This document shows positions 35,401-48,312 of a stretch of 64,000 nucleotides of DNA, in pieces (the first letter of the stretch is position 1; the number at the start of each line of letters is the position of its first letter). Made by a program: the position numbers and the translations under genes. The notes under the pieces are model-generated. The model did no database searches. It was not told where the DNA came from and saw only the letters and a program-made list of their open reading frames with translations. The DNA comes from Pseudisothecium myosuroides (Eukaryota; Streptophyta; Bryopsida; Hypnales; Lembophyllaceae): positions 46,763,288 to 46,827,287 of the forward strand of contig OX637288.1 in NCBI GenBank assembly GCA_951799445.1, written 5' to 3'.

Positions 35401-38096
35401 CTCAAATTTTTGGTTCTGGCATCACAACATGTGAAACAGCGTTTGTCAAATGTTTCGAAGTAAACTTAAAGAAGCTGTAAAACAGGACTGATATGCGGTT
35501 GTGGCTGAACTGCAGGATCGAATCCAGGATTGGTTGTTGAGAGTTCAGGGACAACTTCTGAAAGAGATGAAGGAAAAAACTGCTGAGAGTGACCTGCAAC
35601 GTATGTCACAAACCCTGTCCACTTTTCTGTCTTTCTGGAGCGTGAACAATTTTGTTTAAGTAGGACTCATGTTCGTTACAGTTAAACATGTGCAGAAGGT
35701 ATTCGAGAAGGTGCTGCCTTCCGATGTAAGTAAGAAGGTGGAATATCTTCTCAACACTGGCAATCTTGTCAGCCAATCAGGACTGGATCTTAATCAGGTG
35801 TGTTGTGCTGCTGATCTGGATGGTTTTACTAGTCATCAGATGGCAGGAGCATGGCAAAGATTTCATTTTTATTGTAATGCTGCGTGACCTGATTGTTTGA
35901 ATGTTGCGTGTCTGTAGGTCGGGGGCTTTACCCTCGTTGCAGAGAAACTGAACTTCCTACGATACCTTTCTCACTTTCGTTCAGTACATAGAGGTGCATT
36001 TTTTGCGACGCTTCGAACCACTACAGTTCGCAAACTACTCCCTGAGTAAGTCGTCTCTTCTGTATGTTATCTTCGGAGTTATCTGTAGCGAAAGACTTGT
36101 ATCGTTGTTCTGTGCTTGCTTTACAGATTTGGGTTATTAAATTTGGAGGCAGTTTGCAGCGGTTCCCCATATCTCTTTTGTTCTCTAGTTTTTCATACTT
36201 GCTGAGGTGACTTAAGCTTGCATTACCTTGATGCAGGTCATGGGGGTTCATGTGTCCTGTCCACACACCTGATGGTTCACCATGTGGTCTACTCAACCAT
36301 CTTACAGCCGCTTGTCGTAAGTATTTGTTTTCTTGTGGTCATCCTCTTCTTGCAGTTATTTCTGTATTTGTTTCACGTAGTTTGAATATTAGGAAAAGTC
36401 TGGATTCAGGAATTTTCACTTTTTGACAAATTTCTTTGTTTTTTACAGTATTGCGATAAGCCTATCGACATTTCTTTCTGAACCAAACAGTGCCCTTTTT
36501 TCGCAGATATATCGTCAGATTTGGACGCACGGGGGAATAAAAAGGATCCTTTTCAGATCCGCAAGGCAGTTACCAAGATACTGGTGAATTTGGGGCTGGT
36601 TCCAGTGATTCCGAAACTGTCAAATATGTCTCCGCCAGAATATTTGGCAGTGCTGCTGGATGGCTGTGTGCTTGGCCATGTATCGACTATAAGCGTCCCT
36701 TCCGTTGTTGATCATCTTCGACGACTTAAAGTTGTGGATGGATCTGAGGTATGAGATTGGCAATGCTGTCATCCTGAACCTTACTTTTAGACTGACTCAT
36801 GAGTATGAAAGAAAACTGAAGTGGGATCAATTCACAGGTTCCAGCAGACATGGAGATAGCCTATATTCCATGCACATCAGCAGGGTCATACCCCGGTTTG
36901 TATATGGCCACCACTCCATCCCGTTTTGTACGGAGTGTGAAGCAGATGTTTGGCGATGGTAGCTTGGAGCTCATAGGGCCCCTTGAGCAGGTCAGTGACC
37001 TACTTTCCTGCTTTCTTTTGTGTTTTACGTGTAACGTGGTTGCAGCGTCTTCTTGTTGCACAGTTAGAGATTTCTCTGGCGATTAGAGAAGCTTGTTTAT
37101 CTCCTTCTTAGTCCCTCTCTTACTACTATGAACATAATGATTGATGATAAGTTTCTAAGGAACTGGTCTTTCTGCAGGCTTATATGGAAATCAAGTGTCC
37201 AGGTGGTAGTGAACCTTCTGGACCCAAGCCGACGCATGAGGAGATGAATGCCACGGCCTTTCTGAGTGTTGTTGCAAGTCTTACACCGTGGTCTGACTAC
37301 AATCAGAGCCCCCGTAATATGTATCAGTCCCAGGTAATCACTGGGCCCCGAGCTGCAATGACTGCTCTTCCTGTTTGGAGTCGGAAACATGCATTTATGT
37401 CTGGTCTTGATTGATTTTGTATGTAGTGGTTTCAAATTTCGGCTGCGTATGCTTGTGCAAGTGCACTTTGAAGTGTGTCTTGTTGACGTGGAGGATGGTT
37501 TCTTGCAGATGGGAAAACAAACAATGGGGTTCCCTGCTCAAGCTCTGCAATGTCGGGCAGATAATAAGATGTATCGTATTCAGGTATTAGAACGTGTTCA
37601 TGTGTGTATGCTTAATTTTATGTTCTTATGCGTAGGGTTATTCGTTAGCACTTGTAGACCAGGTTTTTGTGCATGCTGAAGATGCTTGGATGGTCTCTAA
37701 TTGTCTAGCTCCACTTCGTATGTCTCAGCTGCACTTGGAGTGGACAACAATTCTTGGTTAGGTTCTATGGTTGAGACGGAAATACTATGTTTTCTTGCAG
37801 ACACCACAAATGCCAATCGCACAGACAGGTGCATGGAGCAAGTACCACATGAATCAATTTCCAACTGGTACCAATGCCATTGTTGCTGTTCAGTTGCTTA
37901 CACAGGGTAAGGATTGAGGTCTCATAAGTGTAAGGCTTCTAAATGGGTCAATTTTTGTTCCTATGTTCTTACCAAAGTTTTTCATTCTCTGCGATTATAC
38001 GTTAAAACCACATTTTCTGTGTGGGAACTTGTCTCATTTTTGGAATTATTGACCAGGTTTGATATGGAGGATGCTATGATATTGAACAAATCGTCT

Positions 38097-38210
38097 GTGG
38101 AGCGTGGATTACATTATGGCCAAGTGTACAAGGTACTTGAATTGTATGAGCATGTGGAGTGTGGTTTACATTATGGCCAAGTGTACAAGGTACTTGAATT
38201 GTATGAGCAA
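38097..38210 (+). repeat. 57-bp tandem duplication spanning an exon end and its splice donor
   Basis: Units 38097-38153 and 38154-38210 differ by only a few bases. Each contains the coding end LHYGQVYK followed by the donor AAG|GTACTT. Using the second donor would add 19 in-frame residues, since 57 is a multiple of three. Confidence 0.9.
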
Positions 38211-39859
38211 GTTCTGTCCAAGTTGTTGTATTTGCCTATCATCAGGCGATTCTTCTATGTTGGGGATGACGATCTTTTTGCTTGGGTGCAGTCGGAGACA
38301 ATCGATTTGACGGAGCTTCGACAGCGAGGAGATGGCATCACAAATGTCTTCGCCAGGTCCGGTGCCATGGCAAGGTTTAAAGAACAGGCGGATAAATCAG
38401 CAAACTTTATCGATACTGATGGTCTTCCTTACATAGGACAGGTATTGTACTCTTATACTTCGACTCTTATACTTCGTTCGAAGTCTGTTTTTTCTCGGAT
38501 GTTTTTGTCCCTCTGATTTAAGAATGTGATGTGCAGAGTTTGAGTGAAGGAGATCCCTATTGCAGTGTTTTGAACAAGATGACAGGAATGACAAAGGTAT
38601 CGAAACTGAAAGGTACTGAAGCTGCTATTGTGGATTATGTGGCTGCCGTCAGTACAGGCAGTAAAGATCCTCTCCAGAAGGTGGGTGTCTAGTTACCTTA
38701 CATCTCTTGCAGAAGCTTGTCGAAGGACATTGTTAATTAGTTGATACTTATATATGCTTTCCACATTTCGTGGCCAATATATGACTTAATGTATCACAAT
38801 GGCAGGTGACAATTCGCACTCGGCATCCACGATATCCACAAATAGGAGACAAGTTCAGTAGTAGGCATGGACAGAAAGGAGTGTGCTCACAACTCTGGCC
38901 GGATGTGGATATGCCTTTCTCTGCTGTGACAGGGATGCGCCCAGATATCATAATTAACCCACATGCCTCCCCTTCGCATATGACAATTGGCATGCTTCTT
39001 GAGTCAATGGCTGCTAAGGTAAACCTGATATTTATTTCTGTGTCTCACTGTTTAAAGTTCAATTCATACTTGCTCTCCTGAAATTTCTGTTATATTCTTT
39101 CTGCGTATGTGATTCTGCCCATGAAAAATCATGACTATTGTTGAGTCATGGCGTGTGTCTTGAATTAATGCTCGTTGATATCTTTGCTATGGTTTGTGTA
39201 TAGATTTATTTCTAACAAATTGATCCTATGTTTTAGAGTATTTTATCAAAGCTAGATGTGATGCTATGAGGTACCTGCTATTAGTTGCTGATGAATAGAA
39301 CTCTTTCAAGCGAATATCTTCACACTTACCAAGGAAAGCGGTCTTAGCAAGGAAGTGATGTTGCCTTGTGGAACTGCAGGCTGGTGCTCTGGATGGTAGG
39401 TTTGTGAATTCAACTCCATTTAAGAAGTGCAGTCCAGAAGGAGGTGATGGAGAAGATTTTGCCAAGACAGGAGGGAACGACGGCAGTGCGGATTTGTTCG
39501 GAAAGCAAATGAATGCACATGGCTTTAACTACCATAAGACTGAAGTCATGTACAGGTGTCCTGGGCACAGAATTTGTTTGCGAAATTTACTTCGGCGTAG
39601 TTTACTACCAACGACTTCGGCACATGGTGTCTGATAAATACCAGGTACAGACACTTCATTTTATGCATGAATTTGATAGCAAGCTAGTAGATACTTTTTG
39701 CGTCACTAAAAGCATTTTAACCCTTGCTTGATTGCGGTTTGGGGGAGAGGTATCGAGCTACGGGGAGATTTATCAGCACAACAACCAAACATATTGAGAT
39801 CAATATTTTATCTTTGTGCATAAACTTCTGCAATTTCAAAGTGAAAGGTTGTGCACCAC

Positions 39860-40070
39860 TGTAAGATGCAATAAACAACTCTATTTCCACTGAAAGGGAG
39901 AGGCCAAGTCATGCTCACACCCTGCTTACTAGTCGAGGGCCAACGGCGTTTATTGAAAAGAGATGAGTTGCTGTTCGTCACAGCCGTCAGTATAGGAACC
40001 AGAATCAGGTACCCAAAGATTTTAGTATCCTCTACCTCCGTCTCAAGTCTGCTCATGCCTTTGATGATCT
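39860..40070 (-). repeat. Dispersed intronic repeat P, copy 2
   Basis: Counterpart of 28520-28760, in the last intron of the NRPA2 copy and in the same orientation relative to transcription. Confidence 0.5.
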
Positions 40071-41043
40071 TGCTTAGGTATGATCCATGCTTCCCGTGAA
40101 TCCTGTGACGAGGCAACCTGTGAAGGGCCGCAAGGTTGGAGGAGGTATTCGATTTGGAGAAATGGAGCGCGACTCGCTGCTTGCGCATGGCGCAGCGTAT
40201 ATGTTACACGACCGTTCGCATGCGTGCTCCGATTATCACACTGCCAATGTTTGTGGCTTTTGTGGAAGCCTACTGTCAACAGTGCCTCTGCCAAGTACAC
40301 GTGGGTCACTGGGGTCCCTTGGTCTGGGATTTCAACAAGCGGGGAAGAAGATTTGCTGGGTGTGCAACAGTAGTAAAGGTATCGAGACCGTGGTCCGCCA
40401 TGCCGTTTGTGTTCAGGTATCTTGCTGCGGAACTGGCGGCTATGAACATTAAGCTGACAATGACTCTCCCTCAGAGGTAGTAGTAGGGTAGCCGATCATT
40501 ATTTATTTTCCTAGACTCTGGGAACCTACTGTAGCAACGTTGCACCACTAGATCGGTAATGCAACTGCAGTTCACTGCTGCTGCAGCGGAACCATTTACC
40601 TTGCTTGTTCACGAATGGCTTTGGACTGGAGCTGAATCACGGTTGAATGAAAGCCAGGGCTCTAGCAGCATATTTTATAACGATGAGGATGGGATTTTCC
40701 ATCAGAAGTAGCGATTCAGGATAATTCATGCATGGAGTAGCCTGCGGGCTATGCATTCCATGAAAACATTTCTGTATGACTGAAGCATGTATAACACAAC
40801 ATTGGGCTATTTTTCAAGCATCTGAGTGCATGCGTCGGCCACATTCAAAGTGCATCTACTCTTGAACTTGACGAACATGAGAACAGAATTTGCTGATTTT
40901 GACGCAACATCAGTAAGCATTTTCGTCTATGGGGGTGACTGTTCAGAGATGTATATGTTGCAGATTGCTCGGTATGATCAAATCTCAAATTGTCATTTTG
41001 TAGACACTCCGAACTCTCTAAAATTTCTGTAGCCTAACACTTC

Positions 41044-41400
41044 CGACGATAATAATCACATTCAAGTTCTAATTTGCACCAAGCAATATATATTTAGAGA
41101 GTTGTTTACAGTGTTCCATTGAAGATGCTCTTTGGTGGGATTACTCCTTCATGTGTTATATGAACAGTAAACCGAGCAGACCCTCGGCGCATGCGGAGGG
41201 TCCTGTGATGCCTTTCGCAATCGGTATGGAGATACGCATGAGTCCCTCCACATCTACGAAACTGTCACCAAATCAGCGTCGGGATGTGGTCAGAATCGAC
41301 TGTTAATTACAAAATCTACGCTTTCCAAACCCGATCTACGCATCCTCGCCAGGCGACTACACACGGACACTTGTGGCTTGCTCTGTCGAATCTACCAGAT
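41044..41400 (+). repeat. Left arm of a large imperfect inverted repeat
   Basis: This segment is the reverse complement of about 43510-43886, with ~80% identity judged by eye and small indels. It consists of a TIR-like part (41044-41131: CGATAATAATCAC...TTAGAGAGTTGTTTA...GAAGATGCTC) and a part with coding character (41165-41400). The latter translates as HESLHIYET and DLRILA and matches the minus-strand frame of the other arm. Confidence 0.8.
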
Positions 41401-41582
41401 CTACCAAATCTACCAAATCTAAAGAGTCTACTAAATCTACAGAATCTACCAAATCTACCGGTTCTACCAAATCTACCGATTCTACCGAGTCTACCGAATC
41501 TACCAAATCTACCGAGTCTACCGAATCTACCAAATCTACCGAGTCAACCAAATCTACCAAATCTACCAAATCTACCAACTCT
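41384..41582 (+). repeat. TCTACC(AAA/GAG) minisatellite
   Basis: About 200 bp of 9-base units of the type TCTACCAAA, TCTACCGAG and TCTACCGAA, joined without interruption. They give apparent long frames of repeated STK/STE or LPN residues that are artefacts of the repeat. It begins exactly where the left inverted arm loses similarity to the right arm. The right arm has the single sequence CCTCCAAATCTACGAGAAT there, a plausible seed. Confidence 0.9.
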
Positions 41583-41878
41583 GTGTCATATCAGCGGAAG
41601 CCTACTGTCAACAGTGCCCCTGCCGAGTACACGTGGGTCCCTGTCAACAAGCGGGGAACTGGGGAAGAAGCTTTGCCAGGTGTGCAGTAAGGTAACGCGT
41701 TCAGAAATCGCCCACCTAAGAGCTGAAACTGAATTTTGGGGAGGTGAAACGTCTCAAAATATTTTTCAGTAAAGTTTCCTTGCAAGACAAGAGGAATTGG
41801 CATGTAACCCAAGTCGTTTCATATTTTTTGGAGCTTTCTAGAATTAGTTATGAAATTTTGAAGTTGAAGTGGCATAGG

Positions 41879-41992
41879 ACTCTAAAATCGCCCACCCTCT
41901 AAAATCAGTACAGTGTTTGTACATCGATGAAGGCTATGAAATAGTTACATGTACACGCAGTGTACATTTGATTAGGGTGGGCAATTTTAGAG
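41879..41992. repeat. Foldback inside the first insertion
   Basis: CTCTAAAATCGCCCACCCT at the left pairs with AGGGTGGGCAATTTTAGAG at the right, enclosing about 75 bp. Probably a short MITE within the insertion that splits the duplicated exon. Confidence 0.65.
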
Positions 41993-42079
41993 CCTATGCA
42001 ATTTCACCTTAGTAAGTTACTAAGTTAAAGGTATCGAGATATTGGCCATGTTGTTTGTGTTCAGGTATCTTGCTAGCTT

Positions 42080-42210
42080 TCAAGGCTTTTTTTTTGGACC
42101 CGTGTCCCTCCCCTTGGCTTCACTGCACAGGCCAATTTTTGGAGGGACAAAGCCACAGTGGCCAGTTTGGGCAGAATTTGGCGAAATTTCGCCAAAAAAA
42201 AAAGCCCTGA
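42080..42210. mobile_element. 131-bp TIR element inserted in the duplicated exon
   Basis: Its ends are TCAAGGCTTTTTTTTTGG and CCAAAAAAAAAAGCCCTGA, near-perfect inverted repeats. Comparison with the NRPA2 exon shows the host sequence (...CTTGCT then CGGCTATGAAC) on either side, giving an empty-site comparison. Confidence 0.75.
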
Positions 42211-42323
42211 CGGCTATGAACAATTTAGAATTTACACAATCTCTAAAATAAAATATACATAAATTTTCATTCATATTTTGTTGTAAAATGGGAGCTTCAG
42301 TTACAAATAGAGGAGCTTTGAAG

Positions 42324-42497
42324 GGTTTTTTTTCTTTTTTTGACACAAGCGTGTTAAGGAAGGCTTCTGGCAAGATGAGAGATTGATTTCACACAAGGTA
42401 AAGAACCTATTGCCGCCAAGTATCGAACCTGCAACCACATTATTTGGTTTGGATACCTCACAACCATCACCCGGTAGTTTAGAATTATCTCAGACAA
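42324..42497 (-). mobile_element. tRNA-derived SINE, copy 2, with target-site duplication
   Basis: On the minus strand it holds a B box (GGTTCGATACT) and the same ordered blocks as copy 1, and ends in an A-rich tail (T-rich at 42324-42339 on the plus strand). Flanking 12-mers GGAGCTTTGAAG (42312-42323) and GGAACTTTGAAG (42498-42509) are a target-site duplication with one mismatch. Confidence 0.85.
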
Positions 42498-42509
42498 GGA
42501 ACTTTGAAG

Positions 42510-43496
42510 TTTGAAAAAGTGATCATCATCCTATCTTTTTAGGGTTCATGGATGGAACTCTCTAACTTGGAAGTTTCCGTAATTGTGAAATTATCCAGCA
42601 TATAGTTAGAACGTGAAGCCCATCACACCATGACCCCATTTTTTTGTTTGTTTGTTTGTTTTTGAAACAAAAGAATAAGGATTTGAAAAAGAAAAAGATA
42701 AATGTATGTATTTTGAATGTCAATATAATCTAATTGTATTTTTCAAAACATTTATTTATTTTTTAACCAATTCAAAATAACCAATCTGTTTTGACAATGT
42801 AGTAATTGATATTTCAAAACGAATCAAGTCTAGTGCAACAATAGCATATGGAACAAAGTTAACTCTAGAAGGATGCAGGATGGTACAATTACTTTGCCAA
42901 AATCTTGTTAATATATAGAGATATCTATTTTACAAAAGTTTGGTCATATGATGCCTCACATTGAACTCTTCTTATATTATATTTTTGTTACTCAATTAAT
43001 GGGGTGTTTTTAATATGAAAGCTAGGCATATGGATGTTTCCTACATATCTAAGCACTCAAATTAGAAAAATTCATCACCAATTGTTTTCAAAAAAATATT
43101 ATCTAAAACCATAAAATTTGACTTTAGAATTTAACTATAAAAAAAAAAAATTTAAAAATGAAATTGGTATGCTTGATTGGGATTACGTAAGAATTGAATG
43201 TTAATAATACAAGACTAAAAATGTCAATTCTATTTTAAATTATGCAAAAAAAATTGAATGGCAGAATAGCCAATTTGTAAATGAATTGTATCCTTATACA
43301 TACAACTCTTGTGCTCACCCTTGTTCAAAAGGTTGGAAGCTTGTAATAGTAAAAAATCTATTTGATTTGCTTCCGCTCACCCTTTTGGCCATGATGTGTA
43401 AATGACCCTTGAAAACACCATGGCAATATCAGAAGAATATGTAGATTGTGAACTTTCATCATCAAGAAAACAAATGAGTTCCATTACAATTTTAGA
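42510..43496. other. AT-rich gene-free stretch between the inverted arms
   Basis: No gene or clear repeat beyond A/T runs. Confidence 0.4.
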
Positions 43497-43784
43497 CTGA
43501 TCTGACATGTATTCTCGTAGATTTGGAGGCAATGTGACCGTGTGCAGTTGGCAGGCGAGGATGCGTAGATCGTGTTTGAAAATCGTAGATTTTGTGTTCA
43601 GTAGTTGAATCTGACCACAGCCTGACGTTGATCTGATGAAGGTTTCGTAGATGTGGAGGGACTCATGCCCAAGTCCATTCCGATTCCAAAGGTTCACAGG
43701 ACTTCCGCGCCGCGGAAGGTCCCCCGCCTCCCTGGCACCCCAAACCACATTCGCCTAGTTGAGTTGGTAAGGAGTCCTCCCACT

Positions 43785-45328
<1,544 letters not shown>

Positions 45329-46422
45329 TAATTGTAATCACTTCCTAAAATTGACCCTTACATATTCTTGCCTAAAATGTATTACTCCGACTCATTAGAA
45401 CTTAGGCTAGCAGGGACACTTTTGATTGACTTGATTTGACCGTCTCAAATTTCACCATTTCACTTAGGGCTATGTGATGCCCATTGTGATGTGTCATCAC
45501 AGGGATATTATATGTGGTGTTCATTTGTGATTTTGAACCTTTGAATTCATTGCAATTAACCTTGTATAAATTTTTATTTATAGAAAAATATTTAAAATAT
45601 CAAAATTAAATTCTAAATTTTAAAATTAACTTTACCAATCAATAGCCTCAATTTAATATTCACCTTCCTATATGAATTTGAATTTATTTATTATAGGAAA
45701 TTAAATTTTAAGTGATTGAAAACCTGAATGGCTAAGGTTCTATTGCAATCAAATCCTTTCATTCAGAATTGAATAAAGATTTAGGACTTTGAAATATTAA
45801 ATTTCAAACTTTGAAACTCATGTACATTAGAGATTTTGAAACTTGTAATTTGTTAATGAGTTATTGCTTGTAAGTTTGGGGTTTATTTATTGTTGGTAGA
45901 ATTCCACCCTATGGTCTAAAATGGTTATGTGTTTACCTAAACAGAGAAAAATAAAAGAACATGCATTCACTTATGGTGAAATTCCAAATTTCTTTAAATT
46001 TATAAACTTCTGGTTTTTAATTTTTAGATGTTTTAAAAATATTACTGTAATAGTGGGAAGAAAATAACAAGAATGACAAATTGGGATATGGCATCCTGAA
46101 TCCAGTTGGCGACCCTCGATCGGCCGCAAAAATTCAAACTCCAGAGAGCCGTTACAACGACATCCTCTGCTTCTCGAATTTCAGCAATGGCCGGGGCTTC
46201 ATTCCACACCACCATTCCCGATTGCCGAAGCATCAGGGGTTGAAATGCGAGGATTCAAATTATCAAGGGATTTTGCCTTCAATAATAATTTCAAATGATC
46301 CCGTTGCAAAGATTGAACGAGCATTTGTCCCTATAATACCAATCAGTCTGTAGCTAGCCTTGCATATGAAGGGGAGAGGGAGATTGATTGAATAGGATGG
46401 CATTTGAAGGGAGGGAGTTGGC
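45329..46422. other. Gene-free stretch
   Basis: AT-rich to about 46080, then more GC-balanced. A 90-codon frame at 46081-46353 has no recognisable domain. The last part may be old promoter or leader sequence of the CDKB pseudogene. Confidence 0.4.
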
Positions 46423-46700
46423 ATGAGGAGCAGAACGATTGAGGATCGTGTAGTTGAGCTAATGTTGATGGACAACTATAAGAAGCTCAAGAAGGTCGGC
46501 GAGGGGATGTACAGGAAGGTGTACAAGGTGCGTGACAAGCGCAGAGGGCAGCTGGTGGTGCTCAAGAAGATGCAATTGGAAATGGAGGAGGAGGGCGTGC
46601 CTTCTACGGCGCTGCGCGAAGTGTCGCTACTGCAGATGCTCTCGCACAGCGTGTACATTATCAAGTAGCTAGTTGCAAGTTTGCTAGCCAGGATTGATTG

Positions 46701-47057
46701 CATCACAAAGTTTAGACCCTACAATTTGGCAGCAATTATCGTGCGGTTATCGTTGTTTCATGGGTTCGTACCATACTCGCACTGACTCAGTGTATTTTTA
46801 CGCACTGAATCAGTGCGAAAACAATGAATATCAATAGCGTATGGTTTATGTACTTTAACTATACAATTGTTGTGTCAAAACTGCACAGCAATCATATAGT
46901 TAAAGTACATAAACCGTACGCTATTGATATTCATTGTTTTTGCACTGATTCAGTGCGTAAAAATACACTGAGTTAGTGCGATTATGGTACGAACCCATAA
47001 AACAACGATAACCGCACAATAATTGTTGCCAAATTGTAGGGTCTAAACTTTGTGATG
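46701..47057. mobile_element. 357-bp palindromic element inside the CDKB pseudogene
   Basis: Left arm from CATCACAAAGTTTAGACCC and right arm ending GGGTCTAAACTTTGTGATG. The arms of ~163 bp match almost perfectly around a ~31-base loop near 46865-46895. Flanks TGATTG (left) and TGATTC (right) suggest a 5-6-bp target-site duplication. Each arm carries its own nested palindrome (CGCACTGAATCAGTGCG). It sits between kinase blocks 1 and 2. Confidence 0.85.
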
Positions 47058-48028
47058 TGATTCTTCAATTCATGGGTTGGCTAGGGTTAATTGACGTCTT
47101 TGTATCACTCTGCAATTGCAACGTCAGGGTTGGATGGATGCTCTGTTGCATGTTTCGAACATGTCCTAAAAACTTCGTAATTCAAAACCGTGCAAGTAGT
47201 TTGAGACGTGTTGGGTTGCAATGCAAGAAAATTAGGACTTTGTATGCTTGTATTGGTGATTGGTTGTGTTTTGGATCAAGCTAAGAAAGTTTGGAATTAT
47301 GAGCATTTTCTCAGTGCAAGTGGCTTGATGACATATGTTGTAGAAGTATAAAGGTCGTGTTTGTAAGCTGCTTCGAGCCTAGAGCTATGAGATGTATCAG
47401 GATGTGGGCTCAAAATCTCAAATCTCACTTTAACTATGAACGACAATTCCTTTAATTTGGCGGCATTCCGTGCTCCATTTTAACGTTTACATTAGTTTTT
47501 TGAGCCGATAGATATACAAAACTTTATTATTAATCATTGTGTTTCATCACAACTTTTTACCCCGTAAATTAAGATTTTCAACCCCATCTCCCTCCTGGCA
47601 TCCTAATATCATTTTATTTCCATCTTTGCTTGAGGGCACCCCTTTTAATGGAATTGTGCCTGTTTAACGCAATTGTCATTGTATGCACTTGGCTAATGTT
47701 GAGATTATTTTATTATTGTTGATATTCAAGCTATTGTGCATGGAGCATGTAGAGAAGAACGACAAACCAAAGTTGTACTTGGTATTCGAGTACATGGACA
47801 CTAATCTAAAGGACCTATATCGACTTACATGGTCATAGCCCGAGCGGGAAGCCTCTTGCCCTAAAATTGGTGCAGGTAAGGAGGCCTCCCGCTTAATGTT
47901 CTGGTTGATTTGTGTTGTAGAATATGTCAACGCTTATTACTCATCCTTGACCAAATTATATGTAAGAGTTAGCAGAATGAGAGTTAGCAGGATGAACTAA
48001 GTTAACTCCTATCATTAGAAAAAATCTG

Positions 48029-48312
48029 AGCCTTGCGGAGGGCCGTTAAGAAAACTTGTTTCGGCGCCCCGCAGTGCAATTACAGGAAAATAAAAAAATA
48101 ATTTTTTTTTTAAAATAATTTTTTTTGAAAAAAAAAATATTAAAAAAATAAAAAAATATTAAAAAAATACTGAAATCTGACATGTCGCTGACGTGGCACA
48201 AGTAGTGCCACATCAGCTACTGCCATTAAAAAATAATAAAAAATAAAAAACAGTTTTAATTCCTCTGCAATTGCACCGGGGGGGTTGAGAACTCGCGGCC
48301 CTCCCTTGGCCT
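48029..48312. mobile_element. TIR element in a CDKB pseudogene intron
   Basis: The left end GCCTTGCGGAGGGCCG and the right end CGGCCCTCCCTTGGC are inverted. Next inside lie CAGTGCAATTACAGG and CCTCTGCAATTGCACCG. The centre holds CTGACGTGGCAC...GTGCCACATCAGC between A/T-rich runs. It has the general shape of a non-autonomous MITE. Confidence 0.65.

Larger units (their letters stand above)
32409..40480 (+). pseudogene. NRPA2: RNA polymerase I second-largest subunit (NRPA2/RPA2), decayed copy
   Basis: Pol I subunit 2 forms half of the rRNA-synthesising active centre. Exons: 32409-32528, 32818-32894, 33213-33276, 33433-33503, 33785-33862, 33983-34103, 34205-34382, 34536-34591, 34856-34927, 35150-35254, 35516-35600, 35682-35797, 35918-36045, 36237-36316, 36507-36748, 36838-36990, 37178-37333, 37509-37583, 37801-37906, 38057-38132, 38292-38441, 38537-38680, 38806-39018, 39380-39644, 40078-40480. 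Recognisable motifs include [74 protein letters not shown] and the C-terminal CxxC pairs, in Pol I order. Lesions: no first exon; ~5 expected residues missing at the 34927/35150 junction; a frame break at 37906/38057, where one T is lacking before GAT ATG; a 2-nt loss near 39551; TGA at 40081-40083 where Arg (CGA) is expected; and a frame break at about 40388-40398. Most exons are otherwise clean, so inactivation looks recent. Assembly indels are possible but cannot explain the missing exon. Confidence 0.85.
41593..42225 (+). pseudogene. Duplicated fragment of the NRPA2 last exon, interrupted by two insertions
   Basis: 41593-41694 matches 40260-40370 of the NRPA2 copy (shared 'GGAAGCCTACTGTCAACAGT' and 'caacaagcgggga'). 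42027-42075 matches 40376-40436 ('aaaggtatcgag', 'tttgtgttcaggtatcttgct'). 42211-42225 continues it (CGGCTATGAAC). Two insertions of ~330 bp (41695-42026) and ~131 bp (42080-42210) split it. Around the GIE...MxFVFRYLA stretch the duplicate still reads in frame while the parental exon has a frame break. The break in the parent therefore probably postdates the duplication, or is an error. Confidence 0.85.

Noticed and set aside
32409..40480. Assignment to the Pol IV/V second subunit
   Set aside because: The NGNERIVR...MPKHNY, RSSYKNRGPNYS and C-terminal RFGEMERDSLLAHGA contexts match the Pol I subunit better.
41284..41772. 162-codon and 105-codon frames rich in LPN or STK repeats
   Set aside because: The 9-bp minisatellite is free of stops in several frames. 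No start context, domain or flanking coding character supports a gene.
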